Of a stretch of DNA of 64,000 nt, positions 16,502 to 24,413 are shown piece by piece. Position 1 is the first letter of the stretch, and each line of letters begins with the position of its first letter. The position numbers and the translations under genes are program-made. The notes below the pieces were generated by a model, which searched no databases, was not told the DNA's origin, and was given only the letters and a program-made list of their open reading frames with translations. The DNA comes from JAJXWB01 sp046349085 (GTDB lineage: Bacteria > Pseudomonadota > Alphaproteobacteria > Rhizobiales > Beijerinckiaceae), in NCBI GenBank assembly GCA_046349085.1, contig JAXMDA010000012.1, positions 10,032-74,031 on the forward strand. The letters are read 5' to 3'.

Positions 16502-17805
16502 TCGCGTCCCTCGCCCGGCGGCTTCCGTTCTTCTACGGCTGGGTCATCGTCGCCGTCGCCTTCGTCACCATGGCGATCGGCGTCAACGCGCGCACGTCCT
16601 TCTCGCTGCTGTTTGCGCCCATCGTCGCGGAGTTCGGCTGGGAGCGCGCCACCGTCGCCGGCGCCTTTTCCTTCGGCTTCCTCACCTCGGCGCTCCTGAG
16701 CCCGGCGCTCGGCAGGCTCATGGACTCCCGGGGCCCGCGCTTCGTCATCGAGATCGGCATTTTTCTGGTCGGCGCGGGTCTCCTGCTCGCGCCGCTGACC
16801 AGCGCGCCCTGGCACCTCTACCTCACGCTCGGCATGCTGGTGGGCGGCGGCAGCGTCTGCCTCACCTTCACCGGCCAGTCGCTCTATCTGCCCAACTGGT
16901 TCCTGCGCCGGCGCGGCCTTGCGATCAGCGTGGCGTTTTCCGGCGTCGGCGTCGGCTCCATTCTGCTGCTGCCGGCCTTCCAGACCTGGATCGAGCGCTA
17001 CGGCTGGCGCACGGCCTGCGTCATTCTGGGCGTGTCGCTGATCGCCGTGCTGGCGCCGCTCAATCTTTTCGTCGCCCGCAAGCCCGCCGATCTCGGCCTG
17101 GAGCCGGATGGCGACGCCGCCACGGCGGCCGGGGGGCCGGTCAAGCGCAGCAATATCGTCGACGCCAAATGGGCGGCGATCGACTGGACGCTTGGCCGCG
17201 CCATCAGGACGTTTCGCTTCTGGATGCTGGCGGTCGGCTATTTCACGGGTCTTTTCACCTGGTACGCGGTGCAGGTGCACCAGACGAAATATCTGGTGGA
17301 GATCGGCTACTCGCCGACGACAGCCGCCTGGGCGCTGGGCGCGGTCAGCCTCGCCGGCATTCCCGGCCAGATCGGGCTCGGCTGGCTGTCGGACCGCATC
17401 GGGCGCGAATGGGTGTGGACCATCGGCTCCTTCGGCTTCACGCTCACCTATCTCGCGCTGATCGCCATGAAGGGCGCGCCGACCCCCGGCTGGCTCTACG
17501 CCATGGTCGTCGCCCAGGGCCTGCTCGGCTACGGCGTCACGGCCGTGTTCGGCACCGTCGCCTTCGAGATTTTCGAAGGCCGGCATTACGGGTCGATCTT
17601 CGGCTCGCTGTCGCTCGCCTCGCTTGCCGGCGGGGCGGCGGGACCCTTTGTCGCAGGCGCGATGTACGACCGGCTCGGCGCGTACGACCAGGCCTTCTGG
17701 CTCTGCGTCGCGCTGACCTTCGTGTCCTCGGCCGCCATCTGGTTTGCCGCGCCGCGCAAGGTGCGCGCGGTGGCGGGCCGCATCCCGGCGCAGGCGCAAA
17801 ACTGA
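16498..17805 (+). CDS. MFS transporter, monocarboxylate/oxalate-formate antiporter-like
   Basis: A 435-residue inner-membrane carrier with twelve predicted spans. It opens with RRLPFFYGWVIVAVAFVTM, a start typical of the oxalate/formate antiporter and monocarboxylate group. Motif-A-like loops are visible after span 2 (ALGRLMDSRGPRFVIE) and span 8 (GWLSDRIGREWVW). The GTG start at 16498 overlaps the stop of the acyl-CoA dehydrogenase gene by four bases, which suggests a two-gene unit that imports and oxidises a carboxylic substrate. That link is inference from position only. Confidence 0.86.
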   Translation: MIASLARRLPFFYGWVIVAVAFVTMAIGVNARTSFSLLFAPIVAEFGWERATVAGAFSFGFLTSALLSPALGRLMDSRGPRFVIEIGIFLVGAGLLLAPLTSAPWHLYLTLGMLVGGGSVCLTFTGQSLYLPNWFLRRRGLAISVAFSGVGVGSILLLPAFQTWIERYGWRTACVILGVSLIAVLAPLNLFVARKPADLGLEPDGDAATAAGGPVKRSNIVDAKWAAIDWTLGRAIRTFRFWMLAVGYFTGLFTWYAVQVHQTKYLVEIGYSPTTAAWALGAVSLAGIPGQIGLGWLSDRIGREWVWTIGSFGFTLTYLALIAMKGAPTPGWLYAMVVAQGLLGYGVTAVFGTVAFEIFEGRHYGSIFGSLSLASLAGGAAGPFVAGAMYDRLGAYDQAFWLCVALTFVSSAAIWFAAPRKVRAVAGRIPAQAQN

Positions 17806-17927
17806 GGGCGGTTGAAAGGCCGCCGCCGACCTGTGACAAAATTGTGGCGCCTGCCGCCAATCTCTCGCCGCATCCCTTGACTATCGCGAGGCTTGAGGCC
17901 GCTGATTCGCGGCGCGCGGACTAACGC

Positions 17928-18980
17928 ATGACTCGTTACGCGATGTCGGCAGGTTCTAAGCCCGGTGGTCCCGCCAGATCGAGCGGGATGGCGCGGGGAT
18001 TCAGCATCGCGCGCCTTGTCGGCGTATTTGCGGTGTTTGCCGCATTCGTCCTCGTGGCGACGCGCATGGTCGAGCGCGAGGCCGATCCGGCTGCGCCGCA
18101 GCCGCGCGCCACGCGCAAGGTCGCCTTCGAGAACGCGCCGGCGACCATCGTTCCCGGCAAGCGCCGCAAGTCCGAAACGCCTGAAATCGCGCTCGCCAAA
18201 GGACCGCTCGACGAGGATTCCTCGCTGGATATGGCGGCGCAGGTCTGGTCCCGCCTGATCCCGGAAGAGGAACTCGCCCGTCAGCTCGCCATCTTCGGCG
18301 ACGGCGCCGACAAGCTGCAATTCGGCCCGGTCAACGTGCGCCGGCGCCTCGTCGAGACGGTGATCCGCGCCGCGCAGCGCGCCGATTACGACCCGACCCT
18401 GCTGATGGCCATCGCCGACAAGGAATCGAGCCTGCGCGCCACCGCCCGCGCCAGCACGTCGTCGGCTTCCGGCCTGTTCCAGTTCATCGACAGGACCTGG
18501 CTGCAGGCCGTCCGCCTGTTCGGCGCGCAGCATGGGCTCGAGCGCGAGGCCGCGCTGATCGAGGGGCCGGACGACAAGCCGACCGTTGCCGACGCCGACG
18601 AGCGCGCCCGTATTCTCGCGATGCGCGAGCGCCCCTATCTCGCGGCGGTCATGGCCGCCGAAATGCTCAAGCGCGACGGCGGCAAGGTCGCCGAAAACGT
18701 CGGCCGTCCGCTGTCTGCGGGCGAGACCTATCTCATCCACTTCCTCGGCACGCGCGACGCCCGCACCTTCCTGTCGCGGCTCGCCGAAGCGCCGAAGGGC
18801 TCGGCCGCCGCCATGCTGCCCAGGCCCGCGAAAGCCAACAAGCCGATCTTCTACGAGGGCGGCAAGGCGAAAGCTGTCGCCGACGTGCACAAGAAGTTCG
18901 AGGACATGATGGGCCTGCGGCTCGACCGCTACAATCAGGTCCGCGACATCGCCGGCGCGATGGCCTTCAGCGGCGACTGA
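17928..18980 (+). CDS. Membrane-anchored lytic transglycosylase (SLT domain)
   Basis: A 350-residue protein with an N-terminal span (about residues 28-46) and a periplasmic SLT lysozyme-like domain. The catalytic Glu166 lies in AIADKESSLRA and is followed by SASGLFQFIDRTWL, the standard ES..GL.Q..P-type motif of family 1 transglycosylases with F-Q-F in place of M-Q-L. It should cleave glycan strands of peptidoglycan, giving 1,6-anhydro products. The ~100 residues before the domain are low-complexity and probably a linker. An internal ATG at residue 21 is an alternative start. No neighbour is functionally linked. Confidence 0.85.
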   Translation: MTRYAMSAGSKPGGPARSSGMARGFSIARLVGVFAVFAAFVLVATRMVEREADPAAPQPRATRKVAFENAPATIVPGKRRKSETPEIALAKGPLDEDSSLDMAAQVWSRLIPEEELARQLAIFGDGADKLQFGPVNVRRRLVETVIRAAQRADYDPTLLMAIADKESSLRATARASTSSASGLFQFIDRTWLQAVRLFGAQHGLEREAALIEGPDDKPTVADADERARILAMRERPYLAAVMAAEMLKRDGGKVAENVGRPLSAGETYLIHFLGTRDARTFLSRLAEAPKGSAAAMLPRPAKANKPIFYEGGKAKAVADVHKKFEDMMGLRLDRYNQVRDIAGAMAFSGD

Positions 18981-19052
18981 ACCGCCGCATCGCCGGAACC
19001 GCCCCGTCGCCGCCGCGTTTTGCCCGCAATCGGCAAATCGCAGGAGGCGGTC

Positions 19053-19340
19053 ATGCATCTCTCGAACGAAAGTCTTCTGGTCACGCTGCTCGTCGGCGTC
19101 GTCGCCGGCTGGCTCGCCGGCCTGCTTGTGCGCGGCTTCGGCTTCGGACTGATCGGCGATCTCATCGTCGGCATACTCGGCGCCCTGTTCGGCGCCTGGC
19201 TCCTGCCGCGGCTCGGCGTCCATTTGGGGGTCGGCCTGGTTTCAGCCATCGCCAACGCCACGATCGGCGCGGTCATCCTTCTCATCATCATCGGCCTGTT
19301 CCGCGGCGCCCCGGCCTTCGGCTGGCGATCGCGCTACTGA
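19053..19340 (+). CDS. GlsB/YeaQ/YmgE-family small membrane protein
   Basis: A 95-residue protein of the transglycosylase-associated (GlsB/YeaQ) family, with three hydrophobic segments separated by glycine-rich turns such as GVVAGWLAGLLVRGFGFGL and GILGALFGAWLLPRLG. Members are often stress-induced and of unknown biochemical role. ATG 19053 was chosen because AGGAGG lies eight bases upstream. The preceding gene encodes a transglycosylase, but the family name is historical and no direct link should be assumed. Confidence 0.85.
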   Translation: MHLSNESLLVTLLVGVVAGWLAGLLVRGFGFGLIGDLIVGILGALFGAWLLPRLGVHLGVGLVSAIANATIGAVILLIIIGLFRGAPAFGWRSRY

Positions 19341-19351
19341 TAAGAGGCGAA

Positions 19352-19422
19352 GCCGGGACAGCCGGCGTCCGGCCGGCAAGGCAACGATAGTCGGGGCCGG
19401 CCGGAGGCCGGCGGTCCCGGCT
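19352..19422. repeat. Palindromic repeat, GCCGGGAC..GTCCCGGC family
   Basis: Terminal inverted repeats GCCGGGAC and GTCCCGGC flank internal palindromes such as GGCCGGCCGGAGGCCGGC. Related copies are at 41242-41316 and 54511-54562. It lies just upstream of the rpsB promoter. Confidence 0.65.
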
Positions 19423-19428
19423 CTGCGC

Positions 19429-19457
19429 TTGCCACTACGCCGATCCTCCGGTATACG
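19429..19457 (+). promoter_or_regulatory. Probable rpsB promoter
   Basis: TTGCCA (19429-19434), a 17-base spacer, and TATACG (19452-19457), about 115 bases before the rpsB start. The leader contains a stem GCCGGATTTCCGGC near 19513-19526, which may be part of S2 autoregulation. That role is inference. Confidence 0.5.
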
Positions 19458-19569
19458 CGCGCCATTCCACAGGCGGAGCATTTGCGTTTCCTGATTGAAG
19501 GATACGCGTCCGGTGGCCGGATTTCCGGCCTCTCAGCTTCGCCGAGGCACAACCGGAGAATGATGAATC

Positions 19570-20589
19570 ATGGCGCTTCCTGACGTTTCCATGCGCGGCC
19601 TGCTCGAGGCCGGCGCGCATTTCGGCCATCAGTCGCACCGCTGGAACCCGAAGATGAACGAGTACATCTTCGGCGTCCGCAACAACATCCACATCATCGA
19701 CCTCGCCCAGACGGTGCCGCTGTTCCATCAGGCGCTGAAGGCCGTGTCCGACACGGTGGCCAAGGGCGGCCGCGTGCTCTTCGTCGGCACGAAGCGCCAG
19801 GCGCAGGACCAGATCGCCGACGCCGCCAAGCGCTCGGCCCAGTACTACATCAACTCCCGCTGGCTCGGCGGCATGTTGACCAACTGGAAGACGATTTCCG
19901 GCTCGATCAACCGCCTGCGCAAGGTGGACGAGCAGCTCTCGACGGGCGCCTCGGGCCTCACCAAGAAAGAGCGCCTGATGCTGTCGCGCGAGCGCGAGAA
20001 GCTCCAGAAGGCGCTGGGCGGCATTAAGGACATGGGCGGCCTGCCGGACCTGATCTTCGTGATCGACACCAACAAGGAGCAGCTCGCGATCAAGGAGGCG
20101 AACCGCCTCAACATTCCGGTCGCCGCCATCCTCGACACCAATTGCGATCCGGACGGCATCGCCTTCCCGATCCCGGCCAATGACGACGCCGGCCGCGCCA
20201 TCGCGCTCTACTGCGATCTCGTCGCCCGCGCCGCCATCGACGGCATCTCGCGCGGCCAGGGGGCTTCGGGCGTCGACATCGGCGCCTCCGAGGAGCCGAC
20301 CGCCGAGGAGCTGCCCACGCCCGTGGCCGCCAACGACGCCGGCGACGAGCCGGCGGAGGCTTTCGAGATCCTGTCCGCTCCGCGCGGCGCGCCGGACGAT
20401 CTGGCCAAGCTGCACGGCGTCGGCCCGCAGCTCGTCAAGAAGCTGAACGACGGCGGCATCTTCCACTTCTGGCAGATCGCGGCGATGAAGCCCGAGGACG
20501 CGGCCAAGGTGGACGCCGACCTCAAGCTCAACGGCCGCATCGAGCGCGACGGCTGGATTTCTCAGGCGCGCGGCTTCCTCGCGGCCTGA
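19570..20589 (+). CDS. rpsB: 30S ribosomal protein S2 with C-terminal helix-hairpin-helix extension
   Basis: Small-subunit protein, 339 residues against ~241 in E. coli. The first ~230 residues are canonical S2 (MRGLLEAGAHFGHQSHRWNP, LGGMLTNWKTI, PDLIFVIDTNKE, DTNCDPDGIAFPIPANDDA). After an acidic, Ala/Pro/Glu-rich linker (about 240-278), residues ~279-339 form a helix-hairpin-helix-like domain containing LAKLHGVGPQLVKKLNDGG and FHFWQIAAM. Long S2 proteins of this kind are known in Rhizobiales, and the function of the tail is not established. It is followed by tsf, as in most bacteria. Confidence 0.97.
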   Translation: MALPDVSMRGLLEAGAHFGHQSHRWNPKMNEYIFGVRNNIHIIDLAQTVPLFHQALKAVSDTVAKGGRVLFVGTKRQAQDQIADAAKRSAQYYINSRWLGGMLTNWKTISGSINRLRKVDEQLSTGASGLTKKERLMLSREREKLQKALGGIKDMGGLPDLIFVIDTNKEQLAIKEANRLNIPVAAILDTNCDPDGIAFPIPANDDAGRAIALYCDLVARAAIDGISRGQGASGVDIGASEEPTAEELPTPVAANDAGDEPAEAFEILSAPRGAPDDLAKLHGVGPQLVKKLNDGGIFHFWQIAAMKPEDAAKVDADLKLNGRIERDGWISQARGFLAA

Positions 20590-20597
20590 TTTTCTTC

Positions 20598-20655
20598 GGA
20601 CCGCGGGCCCCAGGCCCGCCGAAGTTGCGAGCCTGAAGGCTCGCGGTCCTTTTCG
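20598..20655 (+). promoter_or_regulatory. rpsB-tsf intergenic stem-loop, possible attenuator
   Basis: GGACCGCG near 20598 pairs with CGCGGTCC near 20645, enclosing two smaller hairpins (GCGGGCCCCAGGCCCGC and GCGAGCCTGAAGGCTCGC), and TTTT follows at once. This has terminator form and would reduce read-through from rpsB into tsf. It may equally be a repeat of the GCGAGCCT family found again at 21648-21697. Confidence 0.5.
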
Positions 20656-20700
20656 CCCGCGTCCCCGGACGCGGGCTCCCTCTATTCAGGAGTGTTTCCC

Positions 20701-21630
20701 ATGGCCACGATTACTGCCGGCATGGTGAAGGACCTGCGCGAGAAGACCGGCGCGGGCATGATGGACTGCAAGGTCGCGCTCACCGAGGTGGGCGGCGACA
20801 TCGAAGCCGCCGTCGACTGGCTGCGCAAGAAGGGCCTGTCCAAGGCCGCCAAGAAGTCCGGCCGTGTCGCCGCTGAAGGCCTCGTCGCAGCAGTGGTGCG
20901 CGACAAGGCCGGCGTCGTCGTCGAGGTGAATTCCGAGACCGACTTCGTCGCCCGCAACGAGGAGTTCCAGGCGCTGGTGCGCTCGATCGCCGGCGTCGCG
21001 CTGGAGAAGGGCGAGACCGACGTCGCCGCCCTGTCCAACCAGCATTATCCCGGCGGCGCCGGCACGGTGGCCGACGCCATCTCCAACGCCATCGCCACCA
21101 TCGGCGAGAACATGACGCTGCGCCGCGCCGCGATGCTGTCCGTCGCCGACGGCGTCATCGGCCAGTACGTGCATTCGCCGATCGCCGACGGCCTCGGCAA
21201 GATCGCCGTGCTCGTCGCGCTGGAATCGAAGGGCGACCCGGCCGTTCTCAGCGTCCTCGCGCGCCAGCTCGCCATGCATGTGGCGGCGACCTCGCCGGTC
21301 GCGCTCGACGCCGCCAGCGTCGATCCGGCCGTGATCGCGCGCGAAAAGGCCGTGCTCGCCGACAAGAACGCCGGCAAGCCCGCGCATGTGCTCGAGAAGA
21401 TCGTCGAGTCCGGCCTCAAGACCTACTTCAAGGAAGTGACGCTGGTCGATCAGGTCTCGATCCACGCCGACCACGCCGGCAAGACCGTGTCGCAGGCGGT
21501 CAAGGAGCTCGAAGGCAAGGCCGGCGCGCCGATCGTCATCAAGGGCTTCGTGCGCTACGGCCTCGGCGAAGGCATCGAAAAGGCGGTCGACGATTTCGCC
21601 GCCGAAGTGGCTGCCGCCGCCAAGGGCTAA
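20701..21630 (+). CDS. tsf: Translation elongation factor Ts
   Basis: Nucleotide exchange factor for EF-Tu. The 309-residue product begins ATITAGMVKDLREKTGAGM and contains MDCKVALTE, the ETDFVARN signature and core-domain repeats ending with VKGF-type FVRYGLGEGIEK. ATG 20701 lies a few bases after CAGGAG. It is flanked by a stem-loop upstream and a clear intrinsic terminator downstream (21701-21733), so it may be expressed partly as its own unit. Confidence 0.97.
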   Translation: MATITAGMVKDLREKTGAGMMDCKVALTEVGGDIEAAVDWLRKKGLSKAAKKSGRVAAEGLVAAVVRDKAGVVVEVNSETDFVARNEEFQALVRSIAGVALEKGETDVAALSNQHYPGGAGTVADAISNAIATIGENMTLRRAAMLSVADGVIGQYVHSPIADGLGKIAVLVALESKGDPAVLSVLARQLAMHVAATSPVALDAASVDPAVIAREKAVLADKNAGKPAHVLEKIVESGLKTYFKEVTLVDQVSIHADHAGKTVSQAVKELEGKAGAPIVIKGFVRYGLGEGIEKAVDDFAAEVAAAAKG

Positions 21631-21647
21631 GCGCCAGGACACGAACC

Positions 21648-21697
21648 GCGAGCCTTCAGGCTCGCATTGATTGCCGCGAGCCCGAGGGCTCGCTGAC
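21648..21697. repeat. GCGAGCCT..AGGCTCGC palindrome pair
   Basis: Two adjacent palindromes, CGAGCCTTCAGGCTCG and GCGAGCCCGAGGGCTCGC, lie directly after the tsf stop. They resemble the hairpin between rpsB and tsf. Either role, mRNA 3' structure or mobile palindrome, is possible. Confidence 0.5.
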
Positions 21698-21700
21698 CAG

Positions 21701-21733
21701 CGCCGTCCGCATCGCGGGCGGCGTTTTCTTTTG
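21701..21733 (+). terminator. tsf intrinsic terminator
   Basis: CGCCGTCCGC pairs with GCGGGCGGCG (one G-U pair) across a three-base loop, followed by TTTTCTTTTGT. Confidence 0.8.
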
Positions 21734-21889
21734 TCTGCGATATGACCTTCGTCATGCCGCCGGAGTGACCGTCGGCACTCTCGCTTCAGCTTCGCGCGAG
21801 TCAATCTGCGCATGGTCGGACGGAAGGTTTCGTTCGGCCAAAGGCGCAGAATTCGCGTCCGGGCCATTCCGGTTGGCGACCCCGGAACT

Positions 21890-22026
21890 ACGGAACGCAC
21901 AAGAGTTCATTCACGCGCCGAAGCGTCGTTTCTGGCCGGGACGGCGTCAAGGACCTGCGGGCGACCGCAGGAACGTGCGAATGAGCGGAGGAGCGGCGAC
22001 CCCCATGCCGCTCCTCCTTTTATTTT
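21890..22026 (+). ncRNA. Candidate small transcript between two terminators
   Basis: The 445 bases between tsf and the next gene hold the tsf terminator and then a second strong terminator at 21987-22026 with no intervening gene. Something must therefore be transcribed independently here. Before the second terminator lies a perfect hairpin, CCTGCGG-GCGA-CCGCAGG (21954-21971). No convincing promoter was found. A GGAAC at 21884 followed by TT 17 bases later is only a near-miss to the EcfG general-stress consensus. Open frames here have no family resemblance. The 5' end is arbitrary. Confidence 0.35.
21987..22026 (+). terminator. Strong intrinsic terminator before the DJ-1/PfpI-like gene
   Basis: A perfect 11-bp stem GGAGGAGCGGC/GCCGCTCCTCC with a nine-base loop, followed by TTTTATTTT. 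Confidence 0.8.
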
Positions 22027-22075
22027 CAGCGCCCGCCATAGCTTCTATGCTGCAATTTCACGCGATGGAGGTTTC

Positions 22076-22948
22076 TTGGCGCGCGTCCTGATCCCGCTCC
22101 CGGCCCGCGATTACGATCCGACCGAAGCCGCCGTTTCGTGGCGCGTGTTGCGCGATCTCGGCCACGCGATCGTGTTCGCCACGCCGGACGGCGTCGCGGC
22201 GCCGGCCGACGATCTCATGCTGCATGGCCGCGGCCTCGATCCCTGGGGTTTCGTCCCGGGCCTCGACCGTCTCGTCGTCATCGGCCGCTTCATGCGCGCC
22301 GATTCGGCTGGCCGCGACGCCTACGACGCCATGGTCGCGAGCGCGGAATGGCGCGCGCCGATCCGCTGGGACACGGCGCGTGAGAAAGATTTCGACGGCC
22401 TGCTGCTGCCGGGCGGCCATCGCGCGCGCGGGATGCGCGATTATCTCGAAAGCCCCGTGCTGCAGGCGCTCGCGGTCGATTTCTTTCGCGCCGGCAAGCC
22501 CGTCGGCGCCGTCTGCCACGGCGTCGTGCTGCTGGCGCGCAGCATCGATCCGGCGACCGGCCGCTCCGTCCTGTACGGACGCAAGACGACGGCGCTGACC
22601 TGGGCGCTGGAGAAGGTCGCCGTGCGCGTCGGCCGCATCGTGCGCTGGTGGGACCCGACCTATTATTCGACCTATCCGGAGCAACCGGGCGAGCCTGCGG
22701 GCTATCGCAGCGTTCAGGCGGAAGTGACGCGCGCGCTCGCCGGTCCCGCCGATTTCCGCGACGTCCCGCCCGACGCGCCGGACTTCGCGCTCAAGACCAG
22801 CGGCCGCGCCCGCGACCGACGCGACGACCCGCGGCCGGCCTTCCTGGTGGAAGACGGCAATTATGTCTCCGCGCGCTGGCCGGGCGACGTCCATACGTTC
22901 GCAGCGGCGTTTGCGCGCCTTTTGCCTTCGGCGGCAAGCGCTGCATGA
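22076..22948 (+). CDS. DJ-1/PfpI-fold (type 1 glutamine amidotransferase-like) protein
   Basis: A 290-residue protein of the DJ-1/PfpI superfamily. It has an N-terminal Rossmann-like strand RVLIPLPARDYDPTEAAVSW, LLLPGGHRARGMRDYL (about 109-124), and the nucleophile elbow GAVCHGV with Cys147 followed by His148, as in class I glutamine amidotransferase-like hydrolases. The C-terminal ~80 residues (WWDPTYYSTYP, FLVEDGNYVSARWPGD) form a lid-like extension. It may act as a chaperone, glyoxalase or amidase, and nothing here decides between them. The start is TTG 22076, preceded by GGAGG. It lies upstream of pyrH with a 92-base gap. Confidence 0.78.
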   Translation: MARVLIPLPARDYDPTEAAVSWRVLRDLGHAIVFATPDGVAAPADDLMLHGRGLDPWGFVPGLDRLVVIGRFMRADSAGRDAYDAMVASAEWRAPIRWDTAREKDFDGLLLPGGHRARGMRDYLESPVLQALAVDFFRAGKPVGAVCHGVVLLARSIDPATGRSVLYGRKTTALTWALEKVAVRVGRIVRWWDPTYYSTYPEQPGEPAGYRSVQAEVTRALAGPADFRDVPPDAPDFALKTSGRARDRRDDPRPAFLVEDGNYVSARWPGDVHTFAAAFARLLPSAASAA

Positions 22949-23040
22949 CCTTCGCGCCTTGCCGCCTCCCTGCGCAGACCCTATGAAAGCGCGCCGCTTC
23001 GCGATCGGAAGCGGCGACGATTCGCGCGAGACAGGCTGAA

Positions 23041-23778
23041 ATGAACACGTCCCCGGCGCAGCCCCGTTGGAAACGCGTGCTGGTCAAACTGTCCGGCGAG
23101 GCGTTGCAGGGCGGCCAGTCGCATGGCCTCGATCCCCAGACCGTCACGCGCATCGCCAAAGACCTCGCCGCCGCCGCCAGGGCGGGCGCGGAGGTCGGCG
23201 TGGTGGTCGGCGGCGGCAATTTCTTCCGCGGCCTGCAGGGCGCCGACAAGGGCATCGAGCGCGCGCGCGGCGATTCCATCGGCATGCTGGCGACGGTCAT
23301 GAACGCGCTGGCGCTGGAGCAGGCGATCGAGGCGCAGGGGCAGGCCGCGCGCACGCTCTCGGCCGTCGCCATGCCGTCGATCTGCCAGCCCTATTCACGG
23401 CAGGCCGCGCTCGCGCATCTGGCCAAGGGCCGGGTGATCGTGCTGGGCGGCGGCACCGGCAATCCCTTCTTCACCACCGACACGGGCGCGGCTCTTCGCG
23501 CGGCGGAATTGTCGTGCGACGCGCTGATGAAGGCGACGCAGGTCGACGGCGTCTACACGGCCGACCCGAAAAAGGATCCGAATGCGCGTCGTTACGACAC
23601 GCTCACGCATGACGAAGCCATCGAAAAGCGCCTCGCCGTCATGGACACCGCGGCTTTCGCCCTTGCCCGCGAGAACCGTATTCCGATAATCGTCTTCTCA
23701 TTGGCCGAGCCGGGCGCGATCCACAGCGCCTGGGAGGGCAGGGGACGGTTTACGCTGGTTTCGCCCGCCGCCGCCTGA
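23041..23778 (+). CDS. pyrH: Uridylate kinase (UMP kinase)
   Basis: Phosphorylates UMP to UDP in pyrimidine synthesis. The 245-residue amino-acid-kinase-fold protein shows KRVLVKLSGEALQGG at the N-terminus, VVVGGGNFFRG (about residues 57-67), the GGGTGNPFFTTD phosphate loop (about 137-148) and VDGVYTADPKKDPNA near residue 170. It sits in the conserved order tsf-pyrH-frr, although here a DJ-1-like gene and two terminators separate it from tsf. Confidence 0.97.
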   Translation: MNTSPAQPRWKRVLVKLSGEALQGGQSHGLDPQTVTRIAKDLAAAARAGAEVGVVVGGGNFFRGLQGADKGIERARGDSIGMLATVMNALALEQAIEAQGQAARTLSAVAMPSICQPYSRQAALAHLAKGRVIVLGGGTGNPFFTTDTGAALRAAELSCDALMKATQVDGVYTADPKKDPNARRYDTLTHDEAIEKRLAVMDTAAFALARENRIPIIVFSLAEPGAIHSAWEGRGRFTLVSPAAA

Positions 23779-23812
23779 ACGGCGGCTTCCGTCCGACACG
23801 ACAGGTGACGAC

Positions 23813-24373
23813 ATGTCCGCGACTTTCGATCTGAACGACCTCAAGCGGCGCATGCAGGCGTCGATCGCCGCGCTCAAGCACGAACTGGGCGGCCTGCGCA
23901 CCGGCCGTGCGGCGGCGAGCCTGGTCGAGCCGGTCCATGTCGAGGCCTACGGCCAGTCCATGCCGCTCAATCAGGTCGCGACCATCTCCATTCCCGAGCC
24001 GCGCATGATCGCCATCCAGGTCTGGGACAAGGCCATGGTGATCGCCGTCGACAAGGCGATCCGCGCCGCCAATCTCGGCCTGACGCCCACGGTCGAAGGC
24101 CAGATTCTTCGCGTGCGGATGCCCGAACTGAACGAGCAGCGCCGCAAGGAGTTGGTGAAGGTGGCGCACAAATACGCCGAGGAATCGCGCGTCGCCATCC
24201 GCCACATCCGCCGCGACGGGCTCGATGTCCTGAAGAAGCAACTTAAGGACAAAGTTATCGGCGAGGATGACGAGAAGCGTCACGAGACCGAGGTGCAGAA
24301 GGCCACCGACGCGGCCATCGTCGAGGTCGATCAGGTGCTCGCGACGAAGGAAAAGGAGATCATGCAGGTCTAG
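23813..24373 (+). CDS. frr: Ribosome recycling factor
   Basis: Splits post-termination ribosomes together with EF-G. The 186 residues have the family's coiled three-helix bundle: DLKRRMQASIAALKHELGGL, GLRTGRAAASLVEPVHVEAYG, and the C-terminal RHIRRDGLDVLKKQLKDK. The length matches the family exactly. It follows pyrH by 34 bases and is probably co-transcribed with it and with uppS. Confidence 0.97.
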   Translation: MSATFDLNDLKRRMQASIAALKHELGGLRTGRAAASLVEPVHVEAYGQSMPLNQVATISIPEPRMIAIQVWDKAMVIAVDKAIRAANLGLTPTVEGQILRVRMPELNEQRRKELVKVAHKYAEESRVAIRHIRRDGLDVLKKQLKDKVIGEDDEKRHETEVQKATDAAIVEVDQVLATKEKEIMQV

Positions 24374-24413
24374 CGGCCGGCATGTATCCAATCCCGCATT
24401 TCCGGGAGTTTCG

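Noticed and set aside
21884..21907. EcfG-type (general stress) promoter GGAAC-N-TT
   Set aside because: The spacing is one to two bases off the consensus and the CGTT element is absent, so I did not annotate it.
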